A stretch of DNA of 64,000 nt. Origin: Defluviitaleaceae bacterium. GTDB lineage: Bacteria; Bacillota; Clostridia; Lachnospirales; WRAX01. Location of the stretch: contig WRBK01000004.1 in NCBI GenBank assembly GCA_009784575.1, positions 39,566 to 103,565 of the forward strand, given 5' to 3'. The position numbers were made by a program, and so were the translations under genes. This document shows, in pieces, positions 1 through 7,872 of the stretch (positions are counted from its first letter, which is position 1; every line of letters starts with the position of its first letter). Below the pieces are notes generated by a model that had not been told where the DNA came from, did no database searches, and saw only the letters and a program-made list of their open reading frames with translations.

Positions 1-208
1 ACTTATTGTAGATAGAGTTAATAGTGCGCAAAACATAATGGCATCGGGGGCTGGATGTGGGTTAGATAACGCCACCACCCTCTGGCGACTTTATAATGCC
101 TTCCAGCGGTATAATCACTTGCCTTGCCCCACAATTCAAGCAATAATATCATGCAAAAAATGGCAAACAAAATCGGGAAATATTATGGGAATGTAATATT
201 TATGTATA

Positions 209-250
209 GAACCTCCCTACTGCACCATTTTTGGGTGCTGAGGGTGGTTC
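209..250 (-). terminator. Terminator-like hairpin behind the spore-surface gene
   Basis: On the minus strand an imperfect stem (GAACC-CCC-GCACC pairing with GGTGC-GGG-GGTTC, with small bulges) follows the stop codon of the gene at 259..1014 by about 9 bases. It is followed by AU-rich sequence, not a clean U run, so termination is plausible but not certain. The rest of 1..208 shows no gene I can recognise. Confidence 0.45.
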
Positions 251-258
251 TTGTTCAA

Positions 259-1014
259 TTACACAGGAATATCGCCAATACGATACATTGTTAGTGTGTA
301 TGCATAGCTTGGTGAGCCATATGTTACGGCATTGCTTGTATGGATAGGACCATCACTAACCAATGCCAGCGAAACAATGTCACCCACTTCTAGCGGCAAA
401 ATAGTGGTGGAAGACGATGAGCCGCTGCTTACGCGGAAGGTGCTGTAGGCGAATTGGTCATTTACATCGATGGCAACAGATTCATTTACACTTCCACTTT
501 GTGCAAGGCTTACGGTCGTACTGATGCTATAAAGTCCAGCCTTGCCCACCTGAACACCACCACCAGTAATACTTAGCTCTCCGCTACCTGCCAATTCCAC
601 ATTAAGTGGCATGAGGGCAGGGATGCCGCTACCGCCATCGCTAAACACTTGGTCGCTTAGGCTAGTAGCAAACTCGCCAAAGACTGGGATAACTGCGGGA
701 TTTGGCGCAGGTTGGGCTTGTAAAGAGTCTAACGCATCACTCATCTTGGATTTTAGAAACATTGTTTTATACATTGTGGTCTCTAAGAGTTTTTGCACAG
801 AATTGTTTACCTGCATTATTTGGTCTACTGTTGGCGGCTCTGGAGGTGTGCTACCATTTTCTAATGTACCCAGCACATACTGAATTTTTTCGCCCTCGGC
901 GTTAAGAATGTGACTTAGGCTTAGTTCTTCCATGGCTATAGATGCTAAAATCATGTTTACAGCATCGTCACGGGTGATGTTGAGAGCTTCATCTGGAAAT
1001 TTTGGCATGGACAT
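259..1014 (-). CDS. BclA-like spore-surface (exosporium-type) protein
   Basis: Predicted 251-residue protein. Residues about 11-47 (starting NITRDDAVNMILASIAMEEL) match the N-terminal segment I know from spore-surface and collagen-like proteins of Clostridia, usually continuing with a HILNAEGEK-type stretch as here. A proline-rich linker and a helical segment follow (about 55-100). The C-terminal 135 residues are glycine-, serine- and beta-rich and resemble the TNF/C1q-like jelly-roll domain of BclA-type exosporium glycoproteins. The collagen Gly-X-Y repeats that usually join these parts are missing. There is no signal peptide, as expected for a protein assembled on the forespore from the mother cell. 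Start: ATG preceded by AAGGAGGG. It stands alone, with a hairpin downstream. A spore-coat role is inferred from family resemblance only. Confidence 0.6.
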   Translation of the reverse strand: MSMPKFPDEALNITRDDAVNMILASIAMEELSLSHILNAEGEKIQYVLGTLENGSTPPEPPTVDQIMQVNNSVQKLLETTMYKTMFLKSKMSDALDSLQAQPAPNPAVIPVFGEFATSLSDQVFSDGGSGIPALMPLNVELAGSGELSITGGGVQVGKAGLYSISTTVSLAQSGSVNESVAIDVNDQFAYSTFRVSSGSSSSTTILPLEVGDIVSLALVSDGPIHTSNAVTYGSPSYAYTLTMYRIGDIPV

Positions 1015-1081
1015 AGTTGATACCCTCCTTAATTAAGGAAATATAATGCAATATATGCCATTGTCGCTGTAAGCGTTAAAA

Positions 1082-1112
1082 AACGCCCAAGGACTGTTAA
1101 TCCAAGGGCGTT
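1082..1112 (-). terminator. Terminator of the folC-folT-lipid kinase unit, nested in the coding end
   Basis: On the minus strand AACGCCC pairs with GGGCGTT, partly extended by inner TTGG/CCTT, and is followed by TTTTTT. The stop codon of the lipid kinase gene (1097-1099) lies in the loop, so the last codons form the upstream arm of the terminator. Confidence 0.8.
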
Positions 1113-2002
1113 GGAACGATTAATGGTATTTTTTTGTGCATATTACGAATTTCTACGGGCAGATTTGGTCCGAATTCTCCGTCTATATCGCAGGTATTGT
1201 ATTTATCACTAGGTGAAAGTAGCTCCACCTTCACATAATTATCCTGAAAATATATGACATTGGGTTCGTTCAGATAATCTTGCCGCATGACCTTAATAAA
1301 AAGACGGCCTAGCTCAAAAATGGGACAGGCGCGAAAGGCGATAAAGTCAAGCAGACCATCTGTGATGGATGCTTTGGGTACTAATTTATCAAAACCACCT
1401 GTACCTGCTGAGTTAAGGGCTAAAAATAGGAAAATTTCCTCTTCGAATACCGTATGCGAATTTGTTATACGCACGGGTATGGGCTGAAAACTAGGTATTT
1501 CTTCCAAACCCTTGAGATAATAGGCTAGCTTGCCCAATGTTGTTTTTAAGCCATGGTCTACTTGTTGAGAAACATGGGTAAAAAGACCCGCGCCGCATAC
1601 ATTCATGAAATAACTATCATTTGCTTGTCCTGCATCCGCCCAAATGATATTTCCGCTTGCTAGTGCCTTGGCAACCATGCCAACATTCTTGGACATGCCA
1701 ATAAAACTTGCAAAATCATTGGCTGTGCCAGATGGAATAATAGCAAGCGGGATGTTGTGACCACATGAAATAAGGGCGTTTAACGCCTGATTAAGAGAAC
1801 CATCGCCGCCAGAAATGGCTATGGCATCATAAAAATCTGGCGGCATGGCGGCTATATGACGACCTATATCTCCTGCCGCCGCAGAGCGATATAGGTGTGT
1901 CTCATAACCTACTTGTTGAAAAGCAGTGATATATGCATCAAGTGCGCTTTTGAATGAGCGGTCGCCAGATGCAGGATTGTATATTAATTTTAGTTTTTTC
2001 AT
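1097..2002 (-). CDS. YegS/BmrU-type diacylglycerol/lipid kinase
   Basis: 301 residues, the normal length for the YegS/Rv2252/BmrU family of soluble lipid kinases, which phosphorylate diacylglycerol or related lipids with ATP at the membrane face. The nucleotide-binding motif GGDGSLNQ (about residue 65) and the PSGTANDFA motif (about 89-97) are intact. The C-terminal domain carries the family's beta-sandwich with CDIDGE near residue 270. The gene starts 8 bases after the folT stop and ends in a terminator, so it is the last gene of the folC-folT unit. The exact lipid substrate cannot be read from sequence. A tie to folate metabolism is not implied; co-transcription may be incidental. Confidence 0.85.
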   Translation of the reverse strand: MKKLKLIYNPASGDRSFKSALDAYITAFQQVGYETHLYRSAAAGDIGRHIAAMPPDFYDAIAISGGDGSLNQALNALISCGHNIPLAIIPSGTANDFASFIGMSKNVGMVAKALASGNIIWADAGQANDSYFMNVCGAGLFTHVSQQVDHGLKTTLGKLAYYLKGLEEIPSFQPIPVRITNSHTVFEEEIFLFLALNSAGTGGFDKLVPKASITDGLLDFIAFRACPIFELGRLFIKVMRQDYLNEPNVIYFQDNYVKVELLSPSDKYNTCDIDGEFGPNLPVEIRNMHKKIPLIVPTPLD

Positions 2003-2010
2003 AAATGAAC

Positions 2011-2532
2011 CTATGCTAGCTTCGCAACCCTCATGCCTGTTGCCGCTAGCTTTATAACTACGAATTGTAAAGGTAACATGATGACAGTACGTATGATGCG
2101 TCCGCCAAGCAGCACCATATATGCATCACCAAACATTATGGAGAGCCATAAGGTTTCTAAACCAAGCTGTATAAAAACAACCACTGCAATTGCTGCTAAA
2201 GCGGCATTTAAATTGTTCGTTGGCTTTTTGTATAAGAAGAAACCATAGGCAGAACCTGCTAAAAATGCAGTGAAGGTAAAGCCTGGAAAATAGATACCGC
2301 GAGGAAAAAGCCAAAAGGCTATCAAGTCCACCATCATATATGCTGTACCTGCCTTCCAAGGGCCATACTTCATGGCTATAATGGCAATGGGTAAAAACTC
2401 GAAACTTAATCTGAATTGCGGCGTTACCATAATAGCTAGATAACTACGGAAAACTACTGCCATAGCGACCATAAGACCTATGGTTGTCAGCATTAAAATA
2501 TCTGTTTTTGTTCCGTTTTCATTTGTGTTCAA
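2011..2532 (-). CDS. folT: Folate-specific ECF transporter S component
   Basis: 173 residues with about five to six hydrophobic segments. The RSYLAI...FRLSFEFLPIAI pattern followed by the GPWKAG and FPRGIYFPGFT segments is the FolT pattern of the folate-family S component of energy-coupling-factor transporters. It binds folates and works with a shared EcfA/A'/T module, which is not in this window. The start is TTG at 2532, chosen because GGGAGG (2541-2546 on the minus strand) lies 8 bases upstream. A tetrahydrofolate riboswitch occupies the leader and its 3' end includes this ribosome binding site, which supports both the start and the folate substrate. folC lies directly upstream. Confidence 0.9.
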   Translation of the reverse strand: MNTNENGTKTDILMLTTIGLMVAMAVVFRSYLAIMVTPQFRLSFEFLPIAIIAMKYGPWKAGTAYMMVDLIAFWLFPRGIYFPGFTFTAFLAGSAYGFFLYKKPTNNLNAALAAIAVVVFIQLGLETLWLSIMFGDAYMVLLGGRIIRTVIMLPLQFVVIKLAATGMRVAKLA

Positions 2533-2540
2533 TTAAAAAA

Positions 2541-2637
2541 CCTCCCAGCGGATGCGAAAATATACCGCGCCCCATAGGGGCTTCGTCCGACGGCAACTTC
2601 CCATCCGCCGACACTTAACGCATATTTTCTACTCTGA
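2541..2637 (-). promoter_or_regulatory. Tetrahydrofolate (THF) riboswitch, class I
   Basis: Reading the minus strand from 2637, the conserved blocks of the THF riboswitch appear in order: AGAGTAGA, GCGTTAAGTGT, GGATGGGA, a GTTGCCG segment, ACGAAG, GCGCGGT, and GCATCCGCTGGGAGG. Pairings support the fold: GAAAATAT with ATATTTTC (P2), CGGC with GCCG (P3) and GCCCC with GGGGC (P4, loop TAT). The 3' block contains the folT Shine-Dalgarno sequence GGGAGG, so ligand binding probably controls translation by hiding it. A T6 run follows, but I see no separate terminator stem. It lies between folC and folT and should lower folate uptake when THF is plentiful. Confidence 0.93.
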
Positions 2638-2644
2638 ATTTAAG

Positions 2645-3880
2645 TTACAGTAAATTTTTTCTTACTTCTCCTATTAAGTACAATGACCCTATAGCGCAGA
2701 TGACACCATCTTTTTCTGCTATAGTCAAGGCTTGCTCTACTCCTTTCTCTATGGATTTGCAATCCTCGGCATTGCCTCCTTGACAATGTATATATTCAGC
2801 CAAGACATTAGAAAGCAGCGCGCGCGGATTGTCTGGTGTTACTGCTATAAAATCCTTTGCCAGTGGCAATAGGGTTTTTATTATGTATTCATAGTCTTTA
2901 TCGGCAAGCACACCGATTATAAAAGTAATTTTTTTATTTGGATAAAGCATTTGCAGAGTGCTTGCCGCTGCATCAATGCTTTGCGAATTATGCGCTCCAT
3001 CTATGATAAAATCAGGATTTTTACGCAATATTTCAAACCTACCAGCCCATTTTGTTTTTGCCAAACCTTGTTGCAGAGCCTCTTTGGGTACATTCCATCC
3101 GCGCTCTTGCAGAGCATATATCGTGCTTATGGCCACGCAAGCGTTTAATAGCTGATGATGACCAAACAGAGAAATGGTGTATCTTTTGGCGATTTCAATA
3201 TCAGCTTCTTTTAAGAAAACTGCTTGAACCCCTTGTTCCTGGCATTTTTGACGAATAACATCCTCAACAGATTCTTTTTGCGGATAGCAAACACATGCTG
3301 CTCCTGACTTTATGATTCCTGCTTTTTCTGCCGCAATTTTTTCTATTGTGTTGCCTAAAAATTCCATATGGTCCATGCCGATATTGGTGATAACGGCGAC
3401 TTCTGGCGCATCTATTACATTAGTGGAATCTAGGCGACCACCCATACCTACCTCTAGCACAACGATATCGCAATCTTGCCTGAAAAAATGCAAAAAGGCT
3501 AATGAGGTGATGATTTCGAATTCTGTTGGCTTGTCTACCATCAAGGATAAATGGGGTCGTATTTTATTTGCTAGAGCAATTAAACCATTATCGTCAAGCG
3601 GGATGTGATTAATCTGTATCATCTCGGTAAAACAGTCTATATAGGGAGATGTGAACAACCCAACCCTAAAACCTGCTTCGACCAAGACAGAAGAAAGCAT
3701 AGCGGCGGTAGAGCCTTTGCCATTTGTACCAGCAACATGTATGAATTTTAATTGATTTTGGGGGCTGCCAATGCGAAAAAGCAAATCCTGAATACGCTCC
3801 AGCCCTAAGACACTACCCTTGTAAGCTGTGCTAAAAATAAATTCCTTTGCTTGGTCAATATTGCGGATTTCTTCCATCAT
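2645..3880 (-). CDS. folC: Bifunctional folylpolyglutamate/dihydrofolate synthase
   Basis: Adds glutamate to dihydropteroate and/or reduced folates with ATP, in the cytosol, retaining folates in the cell. 411 residues, close to the family's usual 420-430. The Mur-ligase-type P-loop is seen as GTNGKGSTAAM (about 49-58), followed by the family segments MDHMEFLGNTIEKIAAEKAG (about 170-190) and DGAHN (about 295). Start: first ATG of a tandem pair, with AGAAGGGA about 10 bases upstream. It is the first gene of a minus-strand unit followed by the THF riboswitch and folT, so folate trapping and folate uptake are encoded together. Confidence 0.93.
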   Translation of the reverse strand: MMEEIRNIDQAKEFIFSTAYKGSVLGLERIQDLLFRIGSPQNQLKFIHVAGTNGKGSTAAMLSSVLVEAGFRVGLFTSPYIDCFTEMIQINHIPLDDNGLIALANKIRPHLSLMVDKPTEFEIITSLAFLHFFRQDCDIVVLEVGMGGRLDSTNVIDAPEVAVITNIGMDHMEFLGNTIEKIAAEKAGIIKSGAACVCYPQKESVEDVIRQKCQEQGVQAVFLKEADIEIAKRYTISLFGHHQLLNACVAISTIYALQERGWNVPKEALQQGLAKTKWAGRFEILRKNPDFIIDGAHNSQSIDAAASTLQMLYPNKKITFIIGVLADKDYEYIIKTLLPLAKDFIAVTPDNPRALLSNVLAEYIHCQGGNAEDCKSIEKGVEQALTIAEKDGVICAIGSLYLIGEVRKNLL

Positions 3881-3929
3881 AAGTCAACGTCCCTTCTATA
3901 TCAACGATATCACAACAATTTGCTAAAGT

Positions 3930-3962
3930 CAAGTGGACAGGCAAATTTCACCTGTCCACTTG
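3930..3962 (-). terminator. Perfect 12-bp hairpin after the 66-residue ORF
   Basis: CAAGTGGACAGG and CCTGTCCACTTG form a perfect stem with a 9-base loop, 6 bases past the stop of the small gene at 3969..4169 and before folC. The minus-strand tail is only mildly U-rich (GACUUUAGC), so efficiency is uncertain. Confidence 0.7.
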
Positions 3963-3968
3963 TGAATT

Positions 3969-4169
3969 TTATAATTGGTCGCGCTTTAACCGCTTTTTCA
4001 TTTCTGCTGTTTGATGTGCCTGTAAATATGGATATGCTTGTCTCGCGCCTTTTGCTACGCCGCTGTTAATGTCAGCAGAAGACTCTACGCCAGTAAAATC
4101 GGTTGCGCTGGCTACATTTACCTGTATGCCAGGCGCAGACATGTCTGGGTTTGGATATTTTTTGTTCAT
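3969..4169 (-). CDS. Small protein of unknown function (66 aa)
   Basis: I do not recognise this gene. The ATG at 4169 is supported by a strong AAGGAGGTG site 9-10 bases upstream, and the reading frame ends just before a perfect 12-bp hairpin, so it looks like a genuine monocistronic gene. The protein begins MNKKYPNPDMSAPG, has no signal peptide or membrane segment, is rich in Ala, Ser, Asp and Gln in the middle and ends in a basic tail (KKRLKRDQL). It is divergent from the fatty acid operon (fabH promoter at 4237). Its size and composition would suit a small spore or stress protein, but that is a guess. Confidence 0.65.
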   Translation of the reverse strand: MNKKYPNPDMSAPGIQVNVASATDFTGVESSADINSGVAKGARQAYPYLQAHQTAEMKKRLKRDQL

Positions 4170-4236
4170 TTTGTGATAACACCTCCTTGTAAATATTATG
4201 TCAAGATTTGCTGTATACCACAATGACATTTTTTGG

Positions 4237-4266
4237 TTGACAATTCTATCAAAAATATTTTATTAT
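4237..4266 (+). promoter_or_regulatory. Sigma-A type promoter of the fatty acid operon
   Basis: TTGACA at 4237-4242, an 18-base spacer and TATTAT at 4261-4266, about 70 bases before the fabH start. No FapR-type operator was recognised around it. Confidence 0.7.
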
Positions 4267-4335
4267 TATGTGCAACGAACTTGTACATTTTTCTGTCATT
4301 AATATGAAAGCTGAAATTAATTAAGGAGGGCTGTG

Positions 4336-5298
4336 ATGAGAAGCGTAAAAATACTGGCTCACGCCCATTATGTACCGCCAAGGGTGCTGACGAACGACGA
4401 AATAAGCACATGGGTGGATACATCGGACGAATGGATTACAAAGCGAACAGGTATTAACTCAAGGCATATCTCTGAAGGCGAGAACACATCAGATTTATGT
4501 GTGAATGTGGCGCAAAAGCTGATAAGCCAAGCTGGATTAAACCCGCAGGACATAGATTTGCTGTTGGTAGCTACTGTCACGCCAGACTATCTTTCGCCAT
4601 CGGTGGCGTGTATCGTGCAAAGTGCTATTGGTGCTACCAATGCGCTTGCGTTTGACATCAATGCTGCTTGTACGGGCTTTGTATATGGATTTTCTACGGC
4701 GCAAAAGTTCCTTGTTAGCGGCGGATACCGCAATATTATGGTGATTGGCGCAGAGGTTTTGTCGAAATACACAGACTGGACGGATAGAAACACCTGTGTG
4801 CTTTTTGGTGATGGTGCTGGTGGCATGATTTTATCTTTAGCTGATGATGATAGGGCTTACGCCGAAAAGCTTCATGCGCGCGGGGCAATGCCTATTACTG
4901 TGTCGCATCAAAGGGTAGTAAACCCTTTTGTGGAGGGGTCAAGGGAGCTAGACCACATAAAGGTAGATGGGCGCGAAGTATTTGAGTTTGCGGTGAAGAG
5001 CGTTTCTGATAATATAAAAGAAGTTCTTGATATTGCAGGTCTAAGTACGGATGATATCAAATATATCATACCACATCAAGCGAATGGACGTATAATTGAA
5101 GGAATCTCGAAAAAATTAAAACTTGATATTGGAAAATTCTACATTAATATAGAAAAATATGGAAATACATCATCTGCCAGTATACCTATTGCTTTTGATG
5201 AGATGATGATAAAGGGTTTGCTGAAAAGTGGAGATAAGGTGATATTTTCGGGCTTTGGCGGTGGGCTAACATGGGGAAGTATATTGATAGAATTGTAG
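4336..5298 (+). CDS. fabH: 3-oxoacyl-ACP synthase III (KAS III)
   Basis: Starts fatty acid synthesis by condensing acetyl-CoA (or a branched acyl-CoA) with malonyl-ACP. The Cys-His-Asn triad is intact: Cys112 in AACTGFVYG, His in PHQANGRI, Asn in KYGNTSSASIP. 320 residues, normal for FabH. I take ATG 4336 as the start because AAGGAGG (4323-4329) is 6 bases upstream; the GTG at 4333 would be too close. First gene of a collinear operon encoding all soluble elongation enzymes except ACP. The gap to fabK is 12 bases. Confidence 0.95.
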   Translation: MRSVKILAHAHYVPPRVLTNDEISTWVDTSDEWITKRTGINSRHISEGENTSDLCVNVAQKLISQAGLNPQDIDLLLVATVTPDYLSPSVACIVQSAIGATNALAFDINAACTGFVYGFSTAQKFLVSGGYRNIMVIGAEVLSKYTDWTDRNTCVLFGDGAGGMILSLADDDRAYAEKLHARGAMPITVSHQRVVNPFVEGSRELDHIKVDGREVFEFAVKSVSDNIKEVLDIAGLSTDDIKYIIPHQANGRIIEGISKKLKLDIGKFYINIEKYGNTSSASIPIAFDEMMIKGLLKSGDKVIFSGFGGGLTWGSILIEL

Positions 5299-5310
5299 GT
5301 GAAATAGATT

Positions 5311-6243
5311 ATGAATCGAATTTGTGAGCTGCTTGGAATTGAATACCCTATTTTGCAAGGCGGCATGGCATGGATATCGGAGGCTAATCTCGCGGCGGCG
5401 GTTTCTAATGCTGGCGGGCTAGGCATTGTGGCGGCAGGTAATGCCCTAGGTGACGTGATACGAGCAGAAATACGAAAGACAAAAGAGTTGACAGATAAGC
5501 CTTTTGGTGTGAATATTATGCTACTTTCGCTACATGCTGACGAAATAGCGCGGGCATGCTGTGAAGAGGGCGTGAAAGTGGTGACCACGGGCGCGGGAAC
5601 GCCAGCAAAATATATGGAAATGTTTAAGGCAGCGGGCATAATTGTTATTCCCGTTGTGCCTTCGGTTGCTATAGCAAAGATGATGGAAAAAGTCGGCGCA
5701 CATGCCGTAATAGCAGAGGGCATGGAGGCTGGTGGGCATATAGGCAAGCTAACTACGATGTGCCTTGTGCCGCAGGTGGTAGATGCTGTGAATATACCTG
5801 TGATAGCGGCTGGTGGAATTGCTGATGGGCGCGGCGCGGCTGCGGCGCATATGCTTGGGGCTGAGGGTTTTCAGTTGGGTACATGTTTTTTGGTGGCAAA
5901 TGAATGTATTGTGCATGAAAACTACAAAAAGTTTGTGATAAAGGCAAAAGATATAGATAGCGTGATAACGGGCAATATTACTGGGCATCCTGTGCGCAGT
6001 TTGCGCAATAAATTTACTACAGCATTTTTGGAACTAGAGAAGCAAGAAGCAAAAAAGGATGAGCCAGATATCGCAAAAATAGAAGAAATGGGCATGGGGG
6101 CTTTACGCCGCGCAGTTATTGAAGGCGATGTGCAGGGCGGAACGGTAATGGCGGGTCAGATAGCGGCTCTGGTGAAAGAAGAACAAACTGCCGCAGAAAT
6201 AATTACTAAAATATGGAGCGACTACAGGGGGCTGATAGGGTGA
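5311..6243 (+). CDS. fabK: Enoyl-ACP reductase II (FMN-dependent FabK)
   Basis: Catalyses the last reduction of each elongation cycle (trans-2-enoyl-ACP to acyl-ACP) with FMN and NAD(P)H. 310 residues in the nitronate monooxygenase/FabK TIM-barrel family. The N-terminal GGMAWISEANLAAAVSNAGG segment, EGMEAGGHIG (about 137-146) and GFQLGT are FabK features. The position between fabH and fabD makes FabK far more likely than a nitronate monooxygenase. FabK replaces FabI, the triclosan target, in many Clostridia and streptococci; no fabI is seen here. The stop overlaps the fabD start by 4 bases. Confidence 0.92.
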   Translation: MNRICELLGIEYPILQGGMAWISEANLAAAVSNAGGLGIVAAGNALGDVIRAEIRKTKELTDKPFGVNIMLLSLHADEIARACCEEGVKVVTTGAGTPAKYMEMFKAAGIIVIPVVPSVAIAKMMEKVGAHAVIAEGMEAGGHIGKLTTMCLVPQVVDAVNIPVIAAGGIADGRGAAAAHMLGAEGFQLGTCFLVANECIVHENYKKFVIKAKDIDSVITGNITGHPVRSLRNKFTTAFLELEKQEAKKDEPDIAKIEEMGMGALRRAVIEGDVQGGTVMAGQIAALVKEEQTAAEIITKIWSDYRGLIG

Positions 6244-7154
6244 AAAATTTTGCGGTGATGTTTAGCGGGCAAGGTGCGCAGAAAACAGGCATGGGCAAGG
6301 AATTTTATGATAATTTTGATATATGTAAAAAGACCTTTGATGAGGCAAGCGAGGCTTTGGGCATGGATGTCGCCGCCCTTTGCTTCAAACCAGACGAAAG
6401 GCTAAATCAAACAGAATATGCACAGCCTGCATTATTAACTGTGAGCATTGCTGCATACAGACTATTGCATAGCGAAGGTTTTACACCAGATGTCCTCATG
6501 GGGCTTTCCCTTGGTGAATATTCCGCGCTTTGTGCCGCTGGTGCTATAGACTTTGAAGATGCTGTGAAGCTAGTGCGCAACCGTGGGCGCATAATGACAG
6601 AGTTTGCGCAAGCTGGTGGGATGATGGCGGCTATTGGTTTATCAAAAGAAATTTTGGATGAGATATGTGTTAGGGCTAAAGTTGAAGGCTATGTTACTTG
6701 TGCCAATTTTAATACACCAGACCAAACTGTGCTAGCAGGCGAAAAAGCCGCGCTGGATTTTTGCGTACCAGAAATAAGAGCGGCAGGCGGAAAAGCTATG
6801 CTGCTAAAAGTTTCTGGGCCTTTTCACTCTAAACTGTTGGAAAAAGCCGCTGAGGAGTTTGCAAAAGAGTTAGCGGGGCTGAGAGTTTTGCAAACCAATA
6901 TACCTGTTATATCCAATTTAACTGCTGATATTTTTGATGCAAAAAGTTATATTGAACAATTGACACAACATATGATATCGCCTGTTAGATGGGTGGAATG
7001 TGTGCGAAAGGCTGAGAATATGGGTATTTCAGCATATATCGAATTGGGCAGTGGTAAAACATTAGTAAATTTTGTCAAGAAAATTGATGATAACTCGGAG
7101 GCATTTTCTGTGGAGAATATAAAAGATTTGGAGGGATTGCGTGAACGAAAATAA
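6240..7154 (+). CDS. fabD: Malonyl-CoA:ACP transacylase
   Basis: Transfers malonate from CoA to ACP, supplying the extender unit. Contains the N-terminal FSGQGAQ motif, the nucleophile elbow GLSLGEYSAL and the catalytic His in SGPFHSKLL. I choose GTG at 6240, giving 304 residues that begin VKNFAVMFSGQGAQ like other FabD proteins. It overlaps the fabK stop as GTGA and has AGGGGG about 8 bases upstream. An earlier ATG at 6213 would add nine residues without support. The 3' end overlaps fabG by 14 bases, suggesting translational coupling. Confidence 0.93.
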   Translation: MKNFAVMFSGQGAQKTGMGKEFYDNFDICKKTFDEASEALGMDVAALCFKPDERLNQTEYAQPALLTVSIAAYRLLHSEGFTPDVLMGLSLGEYSALCAAGAIDFEDAVKLVRNRGRIMTEFAQAGGMMAAIGLSKEILDEICVRAKVEGYVTCANFNTPDQTVLAGEKAALDFCVPEIRAAGGKAMLLKVSGPFHSKLLEKAAEEFAKELAGLRVLQTNIPVISNLTADIFDAKSYIEQLTQHMISPVRWVECVRKAENMGISAYIELGSGKTLVNFVKKIDDNSEAFSVENIKDLEGLRERK

Positions 7155-7872
7155 ACGTAAAACAGCCATAATTACGGGTGCGGCAAAGGGCATAGGACGT
7201 GCCATAGCATTAAAATTTGCGCAAAATGGTGTAAATGTTGTGATTAATTATCGTACAACTGACCCTGCGGAGCTGGTGGCAGAAATCGAACAGATGAATG
7301 TAGATTGCCTAGCTGTGCAAGCTGATGTGGGTGATTTTGAGCAGGCGAAGCAACTTATTAGTACAGCGCAAGAAAAATTTGGAAGTGTGGACTATCTTGT
7401 AAACAACGCGGGCATTACGAAAGATGGTCTGATATTAAAAATGGGCGAAAATGATTTTGATGCTGTTGTAGAGACTAATCTAAAAGGCGCGTTTAACACC
7501 ATGCGCCATGCATCACCGATAATGTTAAAACAAAAATCTGGTGCTATTGTAAATATCACAAGTGTTGTAGGATTGCACGGCAATGGTGGGCAAGCAAATT
7601 ATTCGGCGGCAAAGGCGGGGCTTGTTGGGCTTACAAAATCTGTGGCAAAAGAGCTTGGTAGCCGCGGCATTACGGTAAATGCTATTGCGCCAGGCTTTAT
7701 AGAAACTGATATGACGGACAATCTGCCAGAGGTCGTAAAAACTAAGCTGCTTGAATCGATTGCATTACGCCGCTATGGGCAAGCTGAAGAAGTTGCGGAT
7801 TTGGTATATTTTATCGCTAATAGCAAATATATCACGGCTCAAGTTGTAACCATTGATGGGGGAATGAGCTAA
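7141..7872 (+). CDS. fabG: 3-oxoacyl-ACP reductase
   Basis: NADPH-dependent reduction of 3-oxoacyl-ACP to 3-hydroxyacyl-ACP. A 243-residue classical short-chain dehydrogenase with TGAAKGIGRAIA (about residues 12-23), NNAG, the catalytic Ser region NITSVVG and the YSAAK catalytic motif. GTG start at 7141 inside the 3' end of fabD, preceded by GGAGGG. It ends TAATG, sharing one base with the next gene's ATG. Confidence 0.94.
   Translation: MNENKRKTAIITGAAKGIGRAIALKFAQNGVNVVINYRTTDPAELVAEIEQMNVDCLAVQADVGDFEQAKQLISTAQEKFGSVDYLVNNAGITKDGLILKMGENDFDAVVETNLKGAFNTMRHASPIMLKQKSGAIVNITSVVGLHGNGGQANYSAAKAGLVGLTKSVAKELGSRGITVNAIAPGFIETDMTDNLPEVVKTKLLESIALRRYGQAEEVADLVYFIANSKYITAQVVTIDGGMS

Noticed and set aside
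1..208. Possible end of a gene on the minus strand with a CLNCG-type zinc motif
   Set aside because: The stretch is too short, interrupted by stops and has no start signal; not enough to call a gene or a relic.
4231..4262. FabT/FapR-type operator at the fab promoter
   Set aside because: TTGACAATTCTATCAA has only weak symmetry and the wrong spacing for either known consensus.
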